Shown: one piece after another, positions 1 to 12,682 of the stretch | Position numbering within the stretch: the first letter of the stretch is position 1 | Layout of the letters: each line of letters starts with the position of its first letter | Assembly (NCBI RefSeq): GCF_963678975.1 | Contig: NC_089275.1 | Location: forward strand, 21,947,977 to 22,011,976 | Direction: 5' to 3' | DNA: 64,000 bases | Origin: Dysidea avara | Taxonomy: Eukaryota; Porifera; Demospongiae; Dictyoceratida; Dysideidae | Program-made: the position numbers and the translations under genes | The notes under the pieces: model-generated | Database searches by the model: none | What the model was told of the DNA's origin: nothing | What the model saw: the letters and a program-made list of their open reading frames with translations, nothing else

Positions 1-677
1 TTATCTGCAGGGGCTTAGCTTTTTCAGCACCGGTGCTTATAATTTCTAATCGTTAAACCCTAGTGTTGGAATAGACATCTGGCCACAAAGGACTACAAAG
101 CTCGCTCAGTGAGCTTGCTCTTCGCCAACTGGAAGCATGATCATTGATTAACTGTAACTGTCATTACAGGGTAAGCAGTAAGTGCTGTATCGAGCCCCAT
201 GCTATATAGTAGCTTAACTGAACAGTAGCAAAATTATTAAAAGACAGTTTTTGTACATTCCACTGCCCGTATTCAGTGTTTAATAGTGGACTACAGACTA
301 CCAAACAACCATTAACTGGCGAAACTCAATAAATCCAATCATATAATGTGTAAAAAACAAAATAATATGTCATTCCAGTAGTCTAGTCCAGTAGTCCAGT
401 CCACCGAATAGTAACACCCACTCCTACAGCCTGTTTAAAGTTGTTGCTGACTGATTGATTATGATTAAAGTACCTGGTAATGAAAGGTAGGAGAAAAAAT
501 AAAAAATCCATGACTGGGCCTCGAACCTGCGGCCATGTTTATATTAACTTCACTAAGTATAAGTATAATACATACGTAAGTGTGTTTGATAATATTTGTA
601 TGGTAGTATGAACTGTGTTATGTGTCTTAAGGATTACCTAGTGTGGCCATTCAATTGTTTGTCTTGTCTTATTACAG
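1..677. other. Upstream intron or intergenic DNA, no exon recognised
   Basis: No coding exon could be supported here. The next element to the right is the first recognisable C17orf75 exon at 678, which opens with a split codon, so this stretch is probably intron and the start of the gene lies to the left of the window. Bases 485-540 read on the minus strand contain a tRNA-like B-box (GGTTCGAGGCC) followed by an AT-rich tail, which may be a relic of a tRNA-derived SINE. No matching A-box was found, so I do not call a tRNA. Confidence 0.4.
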
Positions 678-3600
678 TAGTCCAGAGCCATCGTCAATAG
701 ACAAGCCAAATGAGTCATCTCTGGATAACATCAGCCTCAGGTTTGTGATGTGTGGATAGTACAATTTAATACTGTCATATTTTAAAATAGTTTGCACAGA
801 TTGTGAAAAAAGGGCTAGAACATGAACATATGTACATTGTAGAGGCATACATTGGATACTGCCATTGTAAAATGAATCAGAGCATTTTGGTGTTACTTTT
901 TTCACAATGGAAAGCCTTTATAAAAGTAGTGGTATATCTGTTCTAAGTTTACAAAATTTTATTCTTCATTCACTGCTTGTTTAACTGCATACATCTATTC
1001 ACAGCTTGGACCTGTTGCACAGCAGTCTCAGTGTTGATCTGGAGCTGAAGTTTAGGGAGAACCTTGCCACATTTCTGCCCAAAGCTTCCATGTACTCTAA
1101 TGATGGAAAGGTGTCTACTTTAGAAATACTGTGAGTGCCTTGAGTTTGTGACAGAGCGTGTTAGTGTAAGGTGTACACAACATGTACAACAAATCAAATG
1201 CATTCATACTAAATGTATCTGCCTTATGTATCTTGGCAACCATTTTCAATATAATCAGGTCCATTTCTAGCACCAGAAGTAGTTCTTGGTTGTCATCTCA
1301 GCTCACATGTAGGAAGTGTACGGTAATTCCCCAGGGATTCCTCAGAACAACTTTGTACTCCTGTTTGAAAACAAGGGGTTTTACATGATGATGTAATCGT
1401 GTTGTTTTAAAATTGTTGATGTCATCACACAAACAGTGTAAGAACTTATCGATGATTTGAGGTTTAGCCTTAGCGACTGTCTATAATAAATAACACTTAA
1501 AATGGTATAGACCTTTAATGCATTAAAATAACATTCAAAATAAATAAACGATTTACTGTATAAGGAAAAGAGTTTAATGATGTATTCTAGTGTGTAGCAT
1601 ACTCCAGCTAGGGTGTCTGGGGGCATGTGTGCCCAGGAAATTTTTTAGACAAAAGACAGTGTGCCATTCAACCTGTTTCCTGGTGATCATTTGCCACATG
1701 GGTATTATTGTGAGAATGTCCCCTGACAGGTAGACAGACAGACCGACCACGCTGCTATTTTATTTTTTAATTGTAATGTATGCTTTGTACAATGAGCCAC
1801 TTGTTGTGGTTACGCAAGGTAAAAGGTTTATTTGGTGCAGCAAACACTGTCAGATTATAGAGGGATTCTGGATTATTAAGGTGTCGGATTAGAGAGGTTT
1901 GACTGTACTAAAAGTTAGCCATACCCTTGTATTCAGTGTGACTTGATCATACAATTCCCTATATTCTAACTCATAAACACTGTAAGCCTTGCCACCCTTA
2001 TTGGCCTGTGATATATAACACATGATGGTATATTCTGTGTAGATCTAGTCCAGCCATGTACTACTATCAGTTGTTACAATCTGACCACAGTAATGACAAT
2101 GATGATGATGATGATACTGATTACACAAGGTACTTACTTGTCTTTGGGGGCTCCTGAAATGGTTTACTATGTAGTTAGTATTCTCATATTGGGCAAATGT
2201 TTAGTGTGTGATATGATACCTGGATAGTGTTATCATTATGTATGTCGATTTAAGGTTTGTGTTTGCCCATACATCATATCATTAATTTCTGTCATTGAAA
2301 CATACAGTATGGTATGTACGCTACGTATGTGTGTGCTTGTAAAATACACACAGGTACTACGTATTTATTTGTCACACTATGAGTTGCAATGACTAAAGGC
2401 TATTTACATACTTTTATTAAAGCCCAACTTTTTGTTTCATCGTGTTTACTTGAAAAGGTGTAGCCACTAACTGAAACCAGTTGAAGCAGTTCACTAGGGG
2501 CTAGCCTACATGCTATAACAGGTGTATATTGACCGAAAAACAACATAACAGGCCTCGTATGCTACCAGGAGTGGCATATCTTCTTGAGGTAAAATGGGAC
2601 ATATCCCCTTTGTAAGCAAGTAAGAGCAGCCATGAGGCTTTGTGTATATATATGGAAACACGATAGACAAACTATACAACAATTAAGAAGATACTTCACG
2701 CATCATAAGTGAAGTTGTCTTGTCTCATTATTTCTGTAATCATGATGTCAACATAAGTCATCATGTAAATCACTCTTGACTACAATGATTTCAGAACCCT
2801 TTGTATAGCATTAACAGGAAGTGTTAATGGAGGAAATGGTTTTTTAGAATCTTTAGAGAATCCTTAAAGTTTAATCTATAATTAATTTACAATGTACAAT
2901 GTAACACAGAACACTCATTGGTGCTGTAGTTGTAAGGGACTATATAGCTTGTAGTTTCTGGTACTAATACCTCTTGTGAACTTTCAACTTCTCTGCACTG
3001 TAGTGCTCAGGTCTCTTCTCTAATACTCTACACTGTATTACATTGTGTGTATTCAGTACCTGTTATATATGTACATCAAATAAACAAGGGTTCAACCTAG
3101 TTTGAATTTCAGGCTGTGTGGCTCCATAGACACTTTCCTAGACTACAGGTTGAGTTTTGTTGTATGGTACAGTGTGTATGTACTGCATTATGCTGTAACA
3201 AGTACCTGTACTTGTATGTATGTTGTGTGACGTACATACATACATACTGTATTGGTTGTTCATACAGTGGACAATCTGCCAACTACGTTGTGTGCCTAAT
3301 CTGTAACTGTAAACAAGGACTAGAACTATATCCTTTTATGACAAGTGTATGTATGTCTAAATGCTGTGAGCATATTATTGTCTGCCATGTGTGTGTGTGT
3401 GTAGTGTATGTGTGTGTGTGTAGTGTAGTGTATGTGTGTGTGTGTGTGTGTAGTGATTGTATTTCTCTAGCCATTTCCTTGACTAACACACTTTCCGATC
3501 AGAACTGGAGACCTTCTGTGAGCAGCTGAAGCCGCTAATACAAACTAATGTATGTAACTGTTTTTTGTTTCAATCACCCTTTATAGTATCTGTACTTACG

Positions 3601-6600
3601 TAATTCACATACAGTAGTGTATTGTTGAGAACACAGTTACCTGTACAATACCACATAGTGGCATGTGACTTCGTATTCATAAACTATCAGTTTATGCTCC
3701 TTAGTATGAAATACTGTAGTATCCAAATCATTTACACATGCAACAGTAGACTTCATATTTCACATTATTGGCTTGTGTTTCATTTGAAGTTGGCATGCTT
3801 TAGCAGAAAATTTGGTGGACCACCAGGATTTGAAATATCAACTACCTGATAAGTATTGTTTATTTTGTGCTTCCCTAAAATTAAACGCTTTCCTCAGACT
3901 ACACTACTCCCTTTATCACTCAACAGTAACATTACCGCATCGTAACAATGTTTCACTGTAGCCACCTAAAAAGGATCAAATTGTTGGCTCACCACTGAAC
4001 ATGTTATTGAAAGAATGGTACTTCAATCATGTGAGTAACAGTACACAATTGTAATACATATTATTTGAAATGCTGTACAGTCGGAGTTCCTTTATTCCAA
4101 ACACCTTGGGACTGAGATAAGTACATGTACATATCCCTATTAAAAAGAATCCTATTTTAATTCAACTAAATTCAGGACCTGTCTTACATTATGTACATAC
4201 ATGCATACAGTATGTACGTGCAGGTATATTTATGTTATTATAAACATGTACACATATAGCATACCTGCACATACAAGTCTACACATAACTTTGACACAGT
4301 CCAGTATTACACATTCCTCAATGACATTTGGGACTAACCAAGTTCACCTGTCAGGAGCTGGTAATTCAGTTCCCTTAACCAAACATGTCCACATTTAGAC
4401 AAGCCAGTTTTTCTAACATTACCATATTTATAAACAGAAGCCTCAGTCAGGTACATTACCTGCCATGCCTTATTCACCATGAGGGTTTCAAGGTGAATGT
4501 TTTAGTGGTGTTCTTAGAGTGTCATAAGTAATGTATACTGTAGCTTCTGTTTGCTCTGTGGCCAATTGACGATTACAGTGTTTGGACATTCAACCTTCAT
4601 GCTTGGTCACTGTACATCAGTGGATTGTTGACCTGAAGCTGTACATTTGCTAATTGTAGTTGTAAAACTAATCAGTCCTTAGCAGTAGTGCACAGCACAT
4701 ACTTGAGCAGCTGAACTTCAGGTCTAGAAGCCAACTATTAAAGATGTACAGTACTGTATGTAAATAGTGACAGTAGGAGATTTTAAATGAGTCTACGGTT
4801 GCTATATATTCTTTTACCTTGTGACACATCAAATAGTTGTTTACAAATTTTACCTCTGAAACACAGAATAATAGAGTTAAGGATAACATTAAAGCGGATG
4901 AAACCAATTGTCCCATTTTTTTAAAAAGTTCACTGTTTAGTGTACTAGTACAAATCACTGTTCACACATACATACAATATATATATATACGTACAGTATA
5001 CTAAATGAATGCCAGTCAGTATACTACTGTACTTGGTCTGCATTCAATGTTGCTTGTATAGGTGCTGTATTTATCCCGATGTGTTGAGAGATGTTATCCG
5101 GTGCTGCCCGAGCTACTACAAGTTGTGAGTTGATATCGTAGAAGTGTTCAGTGTTTGTGTATGTTGTGTAAACAGTGTAATGAAAATGTTTATCTAGTTC
5201 AGCTACATGTAATAAGAAATTACATCTAACTTCATGAATGCACAGAATATTTTGCATACGTTGCAGCATAGGTGTGTACTGAGTTTTATTAGAGTGTTTG
5301 ATTAAGTGTACACAATGTGCATTATACAGGGCATGTGTCCTACACTGTATGCTGTGGCCATTGTCTTATCACAACTCTATTGATTTTGTTCCAGGCTGTT
5401 AAGGGTAATACTAAGATTACCGGTAATGACAAGCAGTTAATGGCTGACATACAAAGGTACAGAGGGTGAATAATTTTGTACTGGTGACTTTAAACTGTGC
5501 AGTGTATTTGCCTTGTCCCTTGCTACAGTACTCACTACTTCTATGTATGTGTTCTCCTGTAAAATACTGGGTTTTGTTTTCAACTACGTACTGTATGATT
5601 GTTGCTATTCTTGTTTTCAAATATACAGCCATTGCAATTATTTTTCTTCTTGTGTTGATTAAATGGCTAAAGTTTAGCTTTTCAAGCATCTTGTACTATA
5701 CTGTATGAGCAGAAATTTTGGCGAGGGATTAAATTTGGTGAACATGTAATTGCTTGTCTTGTAGCTGATTATTAGTGATTGTAATGTATCATTACTGCTT
5801 TAAACTGCTTATCCCAGAACTGCCATTGTTGGGAATTGAAGTTGTGTACTGCAATTCTAGCATAGGCGTGATTGAGCAGATGACTGATTAGAATTTGTTC
5901 CACTCGCGACTGGTGAGTGTTTATAGCTACATCATTGTAAACAAGAAGCCACATGACTACACAATGTGCCATACTACCACATGGGACTCAACTTTATTAG
6001 ACATGCATTTTGTCAAATTCAACTCTCACCAAATTTAGCAAAACGCCAAATGTTTTCTGTTCACAAAAATTTCTGCTTATACAGTATATGACATGTATGG
6101 TAAATATTCTAATTATGTACATTCAGTATTACCATAACTTTCAACTATTTGCAGGTTTATTGAGTTCAGTACTCTTTCACTGCTCATACAACTTCCAGAG
6201 GTACGTAGGTACAAATGTAGTCATGTTTGCACATGTAGTGAGAACTAATGGTTCATAACTGGTGAACCATTAGTTCAAGCATAGATAATAGACACCCCTA
6301 CCTGGATTGGAAGCACACGCATAGTGCCCATACAAAACTACGGTTCTATCCGTGTTTCGTGCCTGAAGTTTTCAAACACTCCTTTTCATTCAAAGATTCT
6401 GTTTTACTGTCTGGATACAGCTAGGTTGCTTTAACTAGTAAGTTTAGTAGATTGTTTCTTGGGTGGCAATTGGCCTACTACTGGTATAGGCACTTTCCGT
6501 ATAAAAAGTATTTGAACATGTTTGTGAAAATGGCGGGGTGAACAAGTTTAGTTTAAGGCTGATGCTTATTACTAACTAGTACTACGTGTACTGGTATGTG

Positions 6601-9600
6601 TTTCATGGTATATTTGCTCCAGTTTAGTCAAGTTCACAAACCCCGCCTCTCGTATCAACCTTTCGCGCTTGTCAAACTTCTAGCTAATACACATCAGTAC
6701 ACCCACTATGAATAAGCCAAACCTTATATTCCATAGCGGTAGGTTTACTACTCACCAGTAAGCAAAACATGTTCTTATAAAATATACTCCCGGTACTGTG
6801 TACAGTATAAGGGGTGCAAAACTCGGATAGATTAGGTGGCGCTTAGAAGTTTCCAATCCAGTATGGGGTGTCTATTATCTATGGTTCAAGCTTGTGTATT
6901 TACTTTACACTTTATGTGTAACACACGGCTGTTTAGTGAACATGTGTTTCTGTGCAGCACTTAATAGTAGTCAATCATACTCTCTAATGGAGTGTACAGT
7001 TTGTAACAAATACTCTAATTAAACAGTAACTTCCTATTCACGAAGTCCAACATTTGGGTAGTTAACATGGAGAGTGACAGATGCTCCAATGTTTAAATAT
7101 TGTGTTTCCCTCCTTGATACAAGTTATTTAATGAAAGATTGTAATATTATTATAACGGCGTCTGTTTCATGTAGAATGATGAGCTAAAGGAGCAAACAGT
7201 TATAGAGGTCACTGCTGAAGGCTGCACTTTTAGTGACTTTGGTATGTAGTAAATAGCAACAGAAAGTTACCAAATGTGAGGAAGGATGTTACTTTGCAAA
7301 AACGAACCTGCAAAAGCAGGGCATGTGGGTATCCCATCTCAATGACAGGTCACATCTCAGTACTGCCACAGAATATCTGAATTGTGTAACTTATCTTATA
7401 GATGCTAGATAAGTGTGTGACCATAGAGCATGATGACACAAAAAGTTAAGTGATAAAAGTTTTAAATGTTAGCAAAAAAATTTAGGTGGCCACATGCCCT
7501 ATATTTCATTGGCACTTTCTTTTACCACATTTACTCTGTGAATTGTGTAGCTGCTGTACATGTAAATGTGTTCACTCATTACACAATCAATCATGTGATT
7601 GCATTCTGAATGCTACAGTGTAGATGTTAACACTTCTGCTAAAGTTTTGTTCGTTGTTGTAATATGTGTATGTAATTCCGTCACCATATGGGGTAACCAG
7701 GTGTCCTGGGAGCAATTCCCTTCTCTCCCCCTTATTGGCCAATGCCCGTATCAGAATTGAAATACTCCAATAGAACAGTCACATACTGTATTGTATTGTA
7801 TTAATGCTTTACAGTGACCAGCACTGAAGGTGAACTTAAGATGGTTCCACTGTAGAAAAGGCTTTAAAAGGTTCCTAAGATGGAACCTTTTTTAACTTTA
7901 ATAAGCAGGTAACTTTACAGACATGCGAAAATATAAACTTCTCACTTGGGAAGTTATAAGTTGATCACTATTGAGAGATGGCCTTTCTATACAGGACAAT
8001 AAGCAGGGCAAGTTTTACTGTACCTCACCTAAAGGTATTCCCTCACACCCCTCAAAATTGTATCCATGTGTGTTGTACTACTTTGATTGCCAAAGATGCA
8101 CCCTTTGCTGAATGTTTTATACCATTCAATTTTTGATTAGTTAAGTTGCACTTGCTGTATAGGTGTTTGATAGTGGTAGTGCTGGGTGGTATACTGGTAT
8201 ATTTCTCATTTACGATATTAAGCTAATACCGGTATGCATACCAGAATGTCAATCAACATACCGTCGTATCATTGAGTGGTACTGTAATGCTGTGAGCAGA
8301 CACCTCTAAGGGATTAGTAGCATTTTAATTGAGTTTTTGCTGCTTATAAAGTGGTGACCACATGCCCTGCCCTGAATACACTCTGTGGTTGCCTATGTTG
8401 TGTGTCACCCAAAGTACATACAGTAAACAAATTCTGTGGTTAAGATGCAGCTGCTTGTAGCATGTTGTGACTTTATAACCTATTGACCATTCATTAGTAG
8501 CTTTTCCTTGTTGGATGACACCTTACCACCCTTTGTGCTTTTCTTGTCTCTTACTTTTTACTATGAATTTGATGATGTAGTGTAATATCATGATATTTAG
8601 TGTACATGATATAACGTTCTCATTTTTTCAATATTGCCACTAGTGTCTGGTCACAACTACATATTGGACATACGTATGCTGCCACTATAGTGGCAGCATC
8701 AACCAAATTGCAGCTTTTATGATATTTGGCATGTGACAAGCCGCACCAGAGATGCTATGCATGATTAAGTGTCAACTGGGAACTCCCAAGCAAGTTTCTT
8801 CTGTTAGTCAAGTACAGTAGCACAGCCTAGGGCTGCGCCTCTGACCGCCTAGTTGGTTCAAGCTCAAAGCAAGGTTTGAATCCGTCAGTTTATAGGATCA
8901 CCATGACAAAACCCACATGATTCAAACAATAACAGCTAGTATTTGTCAGACCCTTTTATACCAAGTGCCACCAGACTTGTCAAAAAGGGAGCATCATAAA
9001 AGGGTCAGCAGCACCAGACAATCCCTACTCATTGGCCTTCTCCATCTCCCCTGTCCTGGTACATACATTCAATGTGTTTTATACATGTTCTCTGTGTGCC
9101 ATTAACTGGCTCTTTATTTTCAGAGCACAGCAAGTTTTGTTCTGATTGGGCACAAGTCCTTCTCAGCCAGGGAGCTACGAATACTGACCCTTTCTTCCTT
9201 AAACAAGCTATTGAAAATTTTAAACTTAAGGTAAGTTGGTAACAAATACAAGACGTTTTATTATTTTTAAATTCATTTGCAGATCATCCAGGATATAAAT
9301 GCCTTCAAAAGACTGATACAAAAGGCTGAAGCAGATTATTACTCCTTATACAAGTATGGAACATATTCATATGATATTTCTCACTATTGTCATTGTGACA
9401 CAGTGGGGCTTCCACAATATTAGGGAACTACATATATTTGAGTTGGGATCATAGAAATGAAAAGCAATGAAACAACCTGCAGCTATAATTGTGGATATTA
9501 ATTTCTACTTTAGTTATACACAGCCTGTCAATAATATGGCCGTGGTTGAAGTACTGTAGGGATTAAATGTCCACTAGTATAGCTGCAGGTGTAGACGACT

Positions 9601-10813
9601 TTGTGAAAATGTAATTTTTCCTTGTACTTTTCTTTTGTAATACCATATACATACAAATTTTCAAGTGACATGATTTTCATGAATTTCGTGATTGGTTGGC
9701 TTTTCCACAAATTTCATCCTCAATAGACCCTCAGTTATCTAATCCTCGTTTTTCCATAGCTATCTGAAATTAGAAATGACTGTTCTATTAGAGTATTTTG
9801 AGTATAGGTGTATGTTCTATTAGAGTATTTCAACAGAGCTCTGTATATAAATGTATGGGCTTCAGTTATCCGAAAAATTCACTTATCTGAATACTTTTAT
9901 CATTGCCTGAGACACATTGGGGTTCGTATAACCATGGGTTTACTGTATCAGGGTTAGCTCTATGCTTTCTAATACATAGGTTATCTTAGTGAAAAACAAG
10001 TGATCCTTAAAATAAAATTGCAATAAAATCGCAAAAAAGCTGAAATTTGTCAATCTGCAAAAATGTATGTATACATGTACAGTACATAATTGTATGCCAC
10101 ATCAAAGGAAAGAATGGCAAATAAACAAGCATCTTGACTCTTAATTACTGAAACGTGAGATGCATGGCTGTTTCCCTCTGTCTTCAGCTATGCTACACCC
10201 GTTGTATAGCATTACAAAGAAAAAACACTTCTGCAATTACATAATCTTCTCACTATAGAGATTGTAAGTCATAAGAAGCTACTCACAAGTCAAAGTCAGT
10301 GATGCATGCATTTTAGTTGCTGCAGTTGGTAGAAAGGCACACATTGAGTCTAGTTGACATCGAACAGTAAATACACCGTAAATAAGCCCTGTAGTGTTAG
10401 GCTGAATATGTATCAGTTAGTCAGTACATTTTCTTAAAATTCTATAGAAACTTGTTGGAGGTAATGAGGATTATACTCTGAAGGCATAATTATGCCTTAG
10501 CAATACTGTCAAGCTGTCATGTAGGAAAAGTGAGGCAGGTTTTTGCATGATAATTTTGAGCAGAAAACCCCAAACCTTTATGATCCTTATTAAGCAGCAC
10601 TACCATGCTGTATGACATATGTACATGCTCTCTACATTCTATAGGTCATATTTGTTCCTCTGTGTGTGTGGAAATGGTCAATTACTGATAGACTGTGCCA
10701 TCAACGAGGCTAATTCTCTCACTGACTCCTCCTCCAGTTTGGCGGTACTAAAGGTACTGCAAGAATACACAAAAAGGAATGGCTTCCGATCTGTAAAATC
10801 TATGCAGATTTAA
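678..10813 (+). CDS. C17orf75: Njmu-R1 / C17orf75 homologue (WDR11-complex subunit), copy 1, 5'-partial in window
   Basis: Twelve exons were read by eye: 678-740, 1005-1130, 2043-2129, 3112-3147, 3503-3549, 3962-4030, 5395-5456, 6155-6200, 7175-7241, 9124-9230, 9283-9353 and 10645-10813 (stop TAA). All have AG/GT borders. Reading phases agree at every junction except exon 4 to 5, where one small exon or another border is missing. The conceptual protein resembles vertebrate C17orf75 (Njmu-R1) by memory: an ISLSLD stretch near the N-terminus, then FCSDWAQVLLSQGATNTDPF, then an ENFKLKIIQDINAFKRLIQ stretch, and YLFLCVCGNGQLL near the end. In vertebrates this protein joins WDR11 and FAM91A1 in a complex that captures endosome-derived vesicles at the trans-Golgi. 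The vertebrate N-terminal segment was not found, so the first exon is probably beyond base 1. It is convergent with the kinase-kelch gene. Confidence 0.8.
1860..1909. mobile_element. Solo terminus of a TA-flanked pogo/Tc1-like MITE
   Basis: The sequence ends GGATTAGAGAGGTTTGACTG followed by TA. Read on the minus strand this is CAGTCAAACCTCTCTAATCC, a typical end of TA-targeting pogo/Tigger MITEs and the same pattern as the more complete elements at 12016 and 22844. The matching left terminus is not clear, so this is a fragment inside a C17orf75 intron. Confidence 0.45.
2098..2116 (+). repeat. In-frame GAT run encoding an Asp stretch
   Basis: A short ATG/GAT trinucleotide run inside the third recognised C17orf75 exon encodes about five consecutive aspartates (NDNDDDDD). 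It lies in a poorly conserved loop of the protein and is likely to vary in length. Confidence 0.6.
3388..3452 (+). repeat. Interrupted (TG)n microsatellite at the duplication edge
   Basis: TG repeats broken by TAG triplets sit just inside the left edge of the segmental duplication. The second copy (36540-36572) has fewer repeats, so the tract has changed length since duplication. Confidence 0.8.
6242..6276. repeat. Perfect 14-bp inverted repeat with 7-base loop
   Basis: GAACTAATGGTTCA at 6242-6255 and its reverse complement at 6263-6276 are separated by TAACTGG. The right arm runs into the target duplication of the transposon starting at 6280. The same hairpin is kept in copy 2 at about 39341-39375. 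Confidence 0.85.
6280..6883. mobile_element. 604-bp TIR element, 7-bp target duplication (copy 1)
   Basis: The ends are inverted: CATAGATAATAGACACCCC on the left, its complement GGGGTGTCTATTATCTATG on the right. Homology extends inward through a CTGGATTGGAA block. GTTCAAG flanks both ends (6273-6279 and 6884-6890). No coding frame is seen, so it is non-autonomous. It is in both copies of block A (copy 2 at 39379-39956), so it inserted into the C17orf75 intron before the duplication. Confidence 0.8.
8676..8699. repeat. Perfect 24-bp palindrome, copy 1
   Basis: ATGCTGCCACTA followed by TAGTGGCAGCAT reads the same on both strands. It lies in a C17orf75 intron and is unchanged in copy 2 (41729-41752), although a base a few positions downstream differs. 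A protein-binding site or a small foldback relic are both possible. Confidence 0.8.
9724..9945. mobile_element. Pogo/Tc1-like MITE with CTCTAWTAGAG motifs (copy 1)
   Basis: The right end is GGGTTTACTG then TA. The left end (TAGACCCTCAGTTATCTAATCC) is a degraded inverted match. Interior text with TTATCCGA and TTCACTTATCTGAATA resembles the elements at 22844 and 30600. Two copies of TGTTCTATTAGAGTATTT sit at about 9781 and 9813. It is present in copy 2 at about 42775-42984. Confidence 0.6.
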
Positions 10814-12015
10814 CTGAACCTGTATCTGTATCCTGACATAAACTATGTATATGTATCTGTACATTTATTTGTGTGTTTATATGTATGCCTGTGTTATGTG
10901 TACAGTATACATATCTATGATGAAGAGTACATATGTATGTACATACATAAGGTAAAATGATTAGTACTTGGAGTCTAAAATAATATCTTTTAGTTCATGA
11001 TGATAAAATACCTCAATCACTACCAACCTGTCCTCAACCCATAGGTGGTGGAAAGGGGGGGCTGAAGCCCCCCCCTCAGAATGATATCACGCCGAAATTA
11101 TCCTACTTGGAGTGGGGCTAAAAACCGTGATAAAGATCGATATACTCTAATAGAACGCTCAAATACCCTAATAGAACAGTCAAGGCCTTCATAAAAACGT
11201 GTTTCTTAAAGTAGCTTTAAAAAAAAGTTGCCTACAGCAGGTACCTCATACATTAAGAGCTGGTACTGTATCAAGTGTTTCCAGGTGGCTATAGGCTGTT
11301 TATAAATAGCCTGTTTGTACTGCTTATAAATACTTTATGTTCATCAACCCTATAGTCAACAGCTAAAAGCTTTTCCAAAAATATGGCAAATAGCCTGCTT
11401 TAAATAGTTTTGAGGTGTTTCAGTTAATGCTTTAATTTGTACCTATAAAATTGCAATAAATTAATTTTGGTGAACTTTGAGACATTGTGAAAGCTAAAAT
11501 GGCTACAGCTTCTGGGGGCACAGCTCCCCAGACCCCCTGCCCACCCCCCCCCCCCCCCCCTTGTATCAACTACTTCCTCCACCACTGCCTCAACCATGGT
11601 AGGTGATAAGTGATGTAGTATGGATCATGTTTTGCCAAAAGTTTATCAAACACCTGAACAAAAAAAAATCACACATGCATAGCTTTATGGTCTCTTCTCT
11701 GAATTGCATTAATTTTGTAGATTTTGATTGAAATTGCCACCACCCATTCCTGAGATATAAATATTTTAATTCTGTTTTCTTGTTGTGTGTGTATATTATA
11801 AGCTTTCTTTTCACATCAGCAACACAACTCAAAATGCTTGCGTGTGCTGTGCCAACTTTGTTGGCCACATTGCATATACGGCAAGTCTTGAGACAGTCAA
11901 GCTATAGTATGGTCTTCACTAGGTAAAAGGTGAAAATTAAAAGTACAAACAGGTATCCATTCATTTATGGTCCTGTACCTTAACAGGCAAGTTGTGAAAT
12001 GTAAGTTTAATAATA
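10814..12015. other. Intergenic DNA between convergent genes, repeat-rich
   Basis: This lies between the C17orf75 stop and the 3' side of the kinase-kelch gene. It holds AT-rich 3' flank (10814-11030), a hAT-like element (11040-11587) and AT-rich DNA after it. No exon was found on either strand. Confidence 0.6.
11040..11587. mobile_element. hAT-like MITE, family 'CAtaGGCGGCGGAAAG', insertion 1
   Basis: The element begins CATAGGTGGTGGAAAGG and ends CTTCCTCCACCACTG. CCTCAACC is repeated on both sides (11032-11039 and 11588-11595), the 8-bp duplication typical of hAT elements. The interior has a G/C-run hairpin (GCTGAAGCCCCC), a block TGATATCACGCCGAAATTAT shared with the elements at 20705 and 52759, and two CTCTAATAGAA motifs. 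In copy 2 a deletion removed the left end, leaving only the right part near 44220-44290. Confidence 0.75.
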
Positions 12016-12502
12016 CAGTGAAACCTCATTATAGTGGCCAGGTCCAGCAAGTCCAAACGCATTTTCTATTATATTACATTTATTTCATTTTCAGTAATAA
12101 GGCCAGTGGCCACTACTACAGGACCAAACTAGTAAAACTAATACAATGTTCCTTCAATAAAGAGGCCAGCTGAGCAGGCAGTCAAGGTATCACTGCAAAA
12201 TTAAAGTTGCTGCATATTTTAACTACTGGAAGCTGTACCCATTATTCTGGCAATGTACTTCGTGCTTTTCCAACCATTATACTGTATGTCTCAAGTAATG
12301 TTGGAACAATTGGTTCCTACATACATTTCTCTGTGATAAACTCTACATAGCATGTTTAAATCAATTGTAAATTGCTATTGGTTTTGTTGAAAACCTTGCT
12401 GGTAATGCCACTTTGGTTTTATGGCCGCAATAATGAGGTTTTCGGTAATAGCATAGGGTCACTTATGAATCCCATAGGTGGCCCCATTACGAGGTTTCAC
12501 TG
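12016..12502. mobile_element. TA-flanked pogo-like MITE (copy 1)
   Basis: The ends are CAGTGAAACCTCATTATAG and, inverted, CAGTGAAACCTCGTAATGG, each bordered by TA. This is the standard pattern of pogo/Tigger-derived MITEs. It lies 3' of the kinase-kelch gene. The copy-2 element (44727-45145) is 68 bases shorter because of a deletion between direct ATTGGTT repeats. Confidence 0.75.
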
Positions 12503-12682
12503 TAGATTATAACGTACATGTAATAATTGAATGCCATGGCCAAGCAATCCAATATATATGTACATGCAATAAGTTATGAGATTATTCTGTACATATTCAC
12601 CGTAAAATTACCAATTATTATAATTCCTCAGTACAAACTATAGAAGTTACAAAACAACATGATCGTGTACATATATATATAG

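Noticed and set aside
8825-8895. tRNA-like text with GGTTTGAATCC (B-box) after CTAGTTGG
   Set aside because: The distance between the box-like segments is too short and no acceptor stem pairs. At most a SINE relic; present in both copies at about 8873 and 41930.
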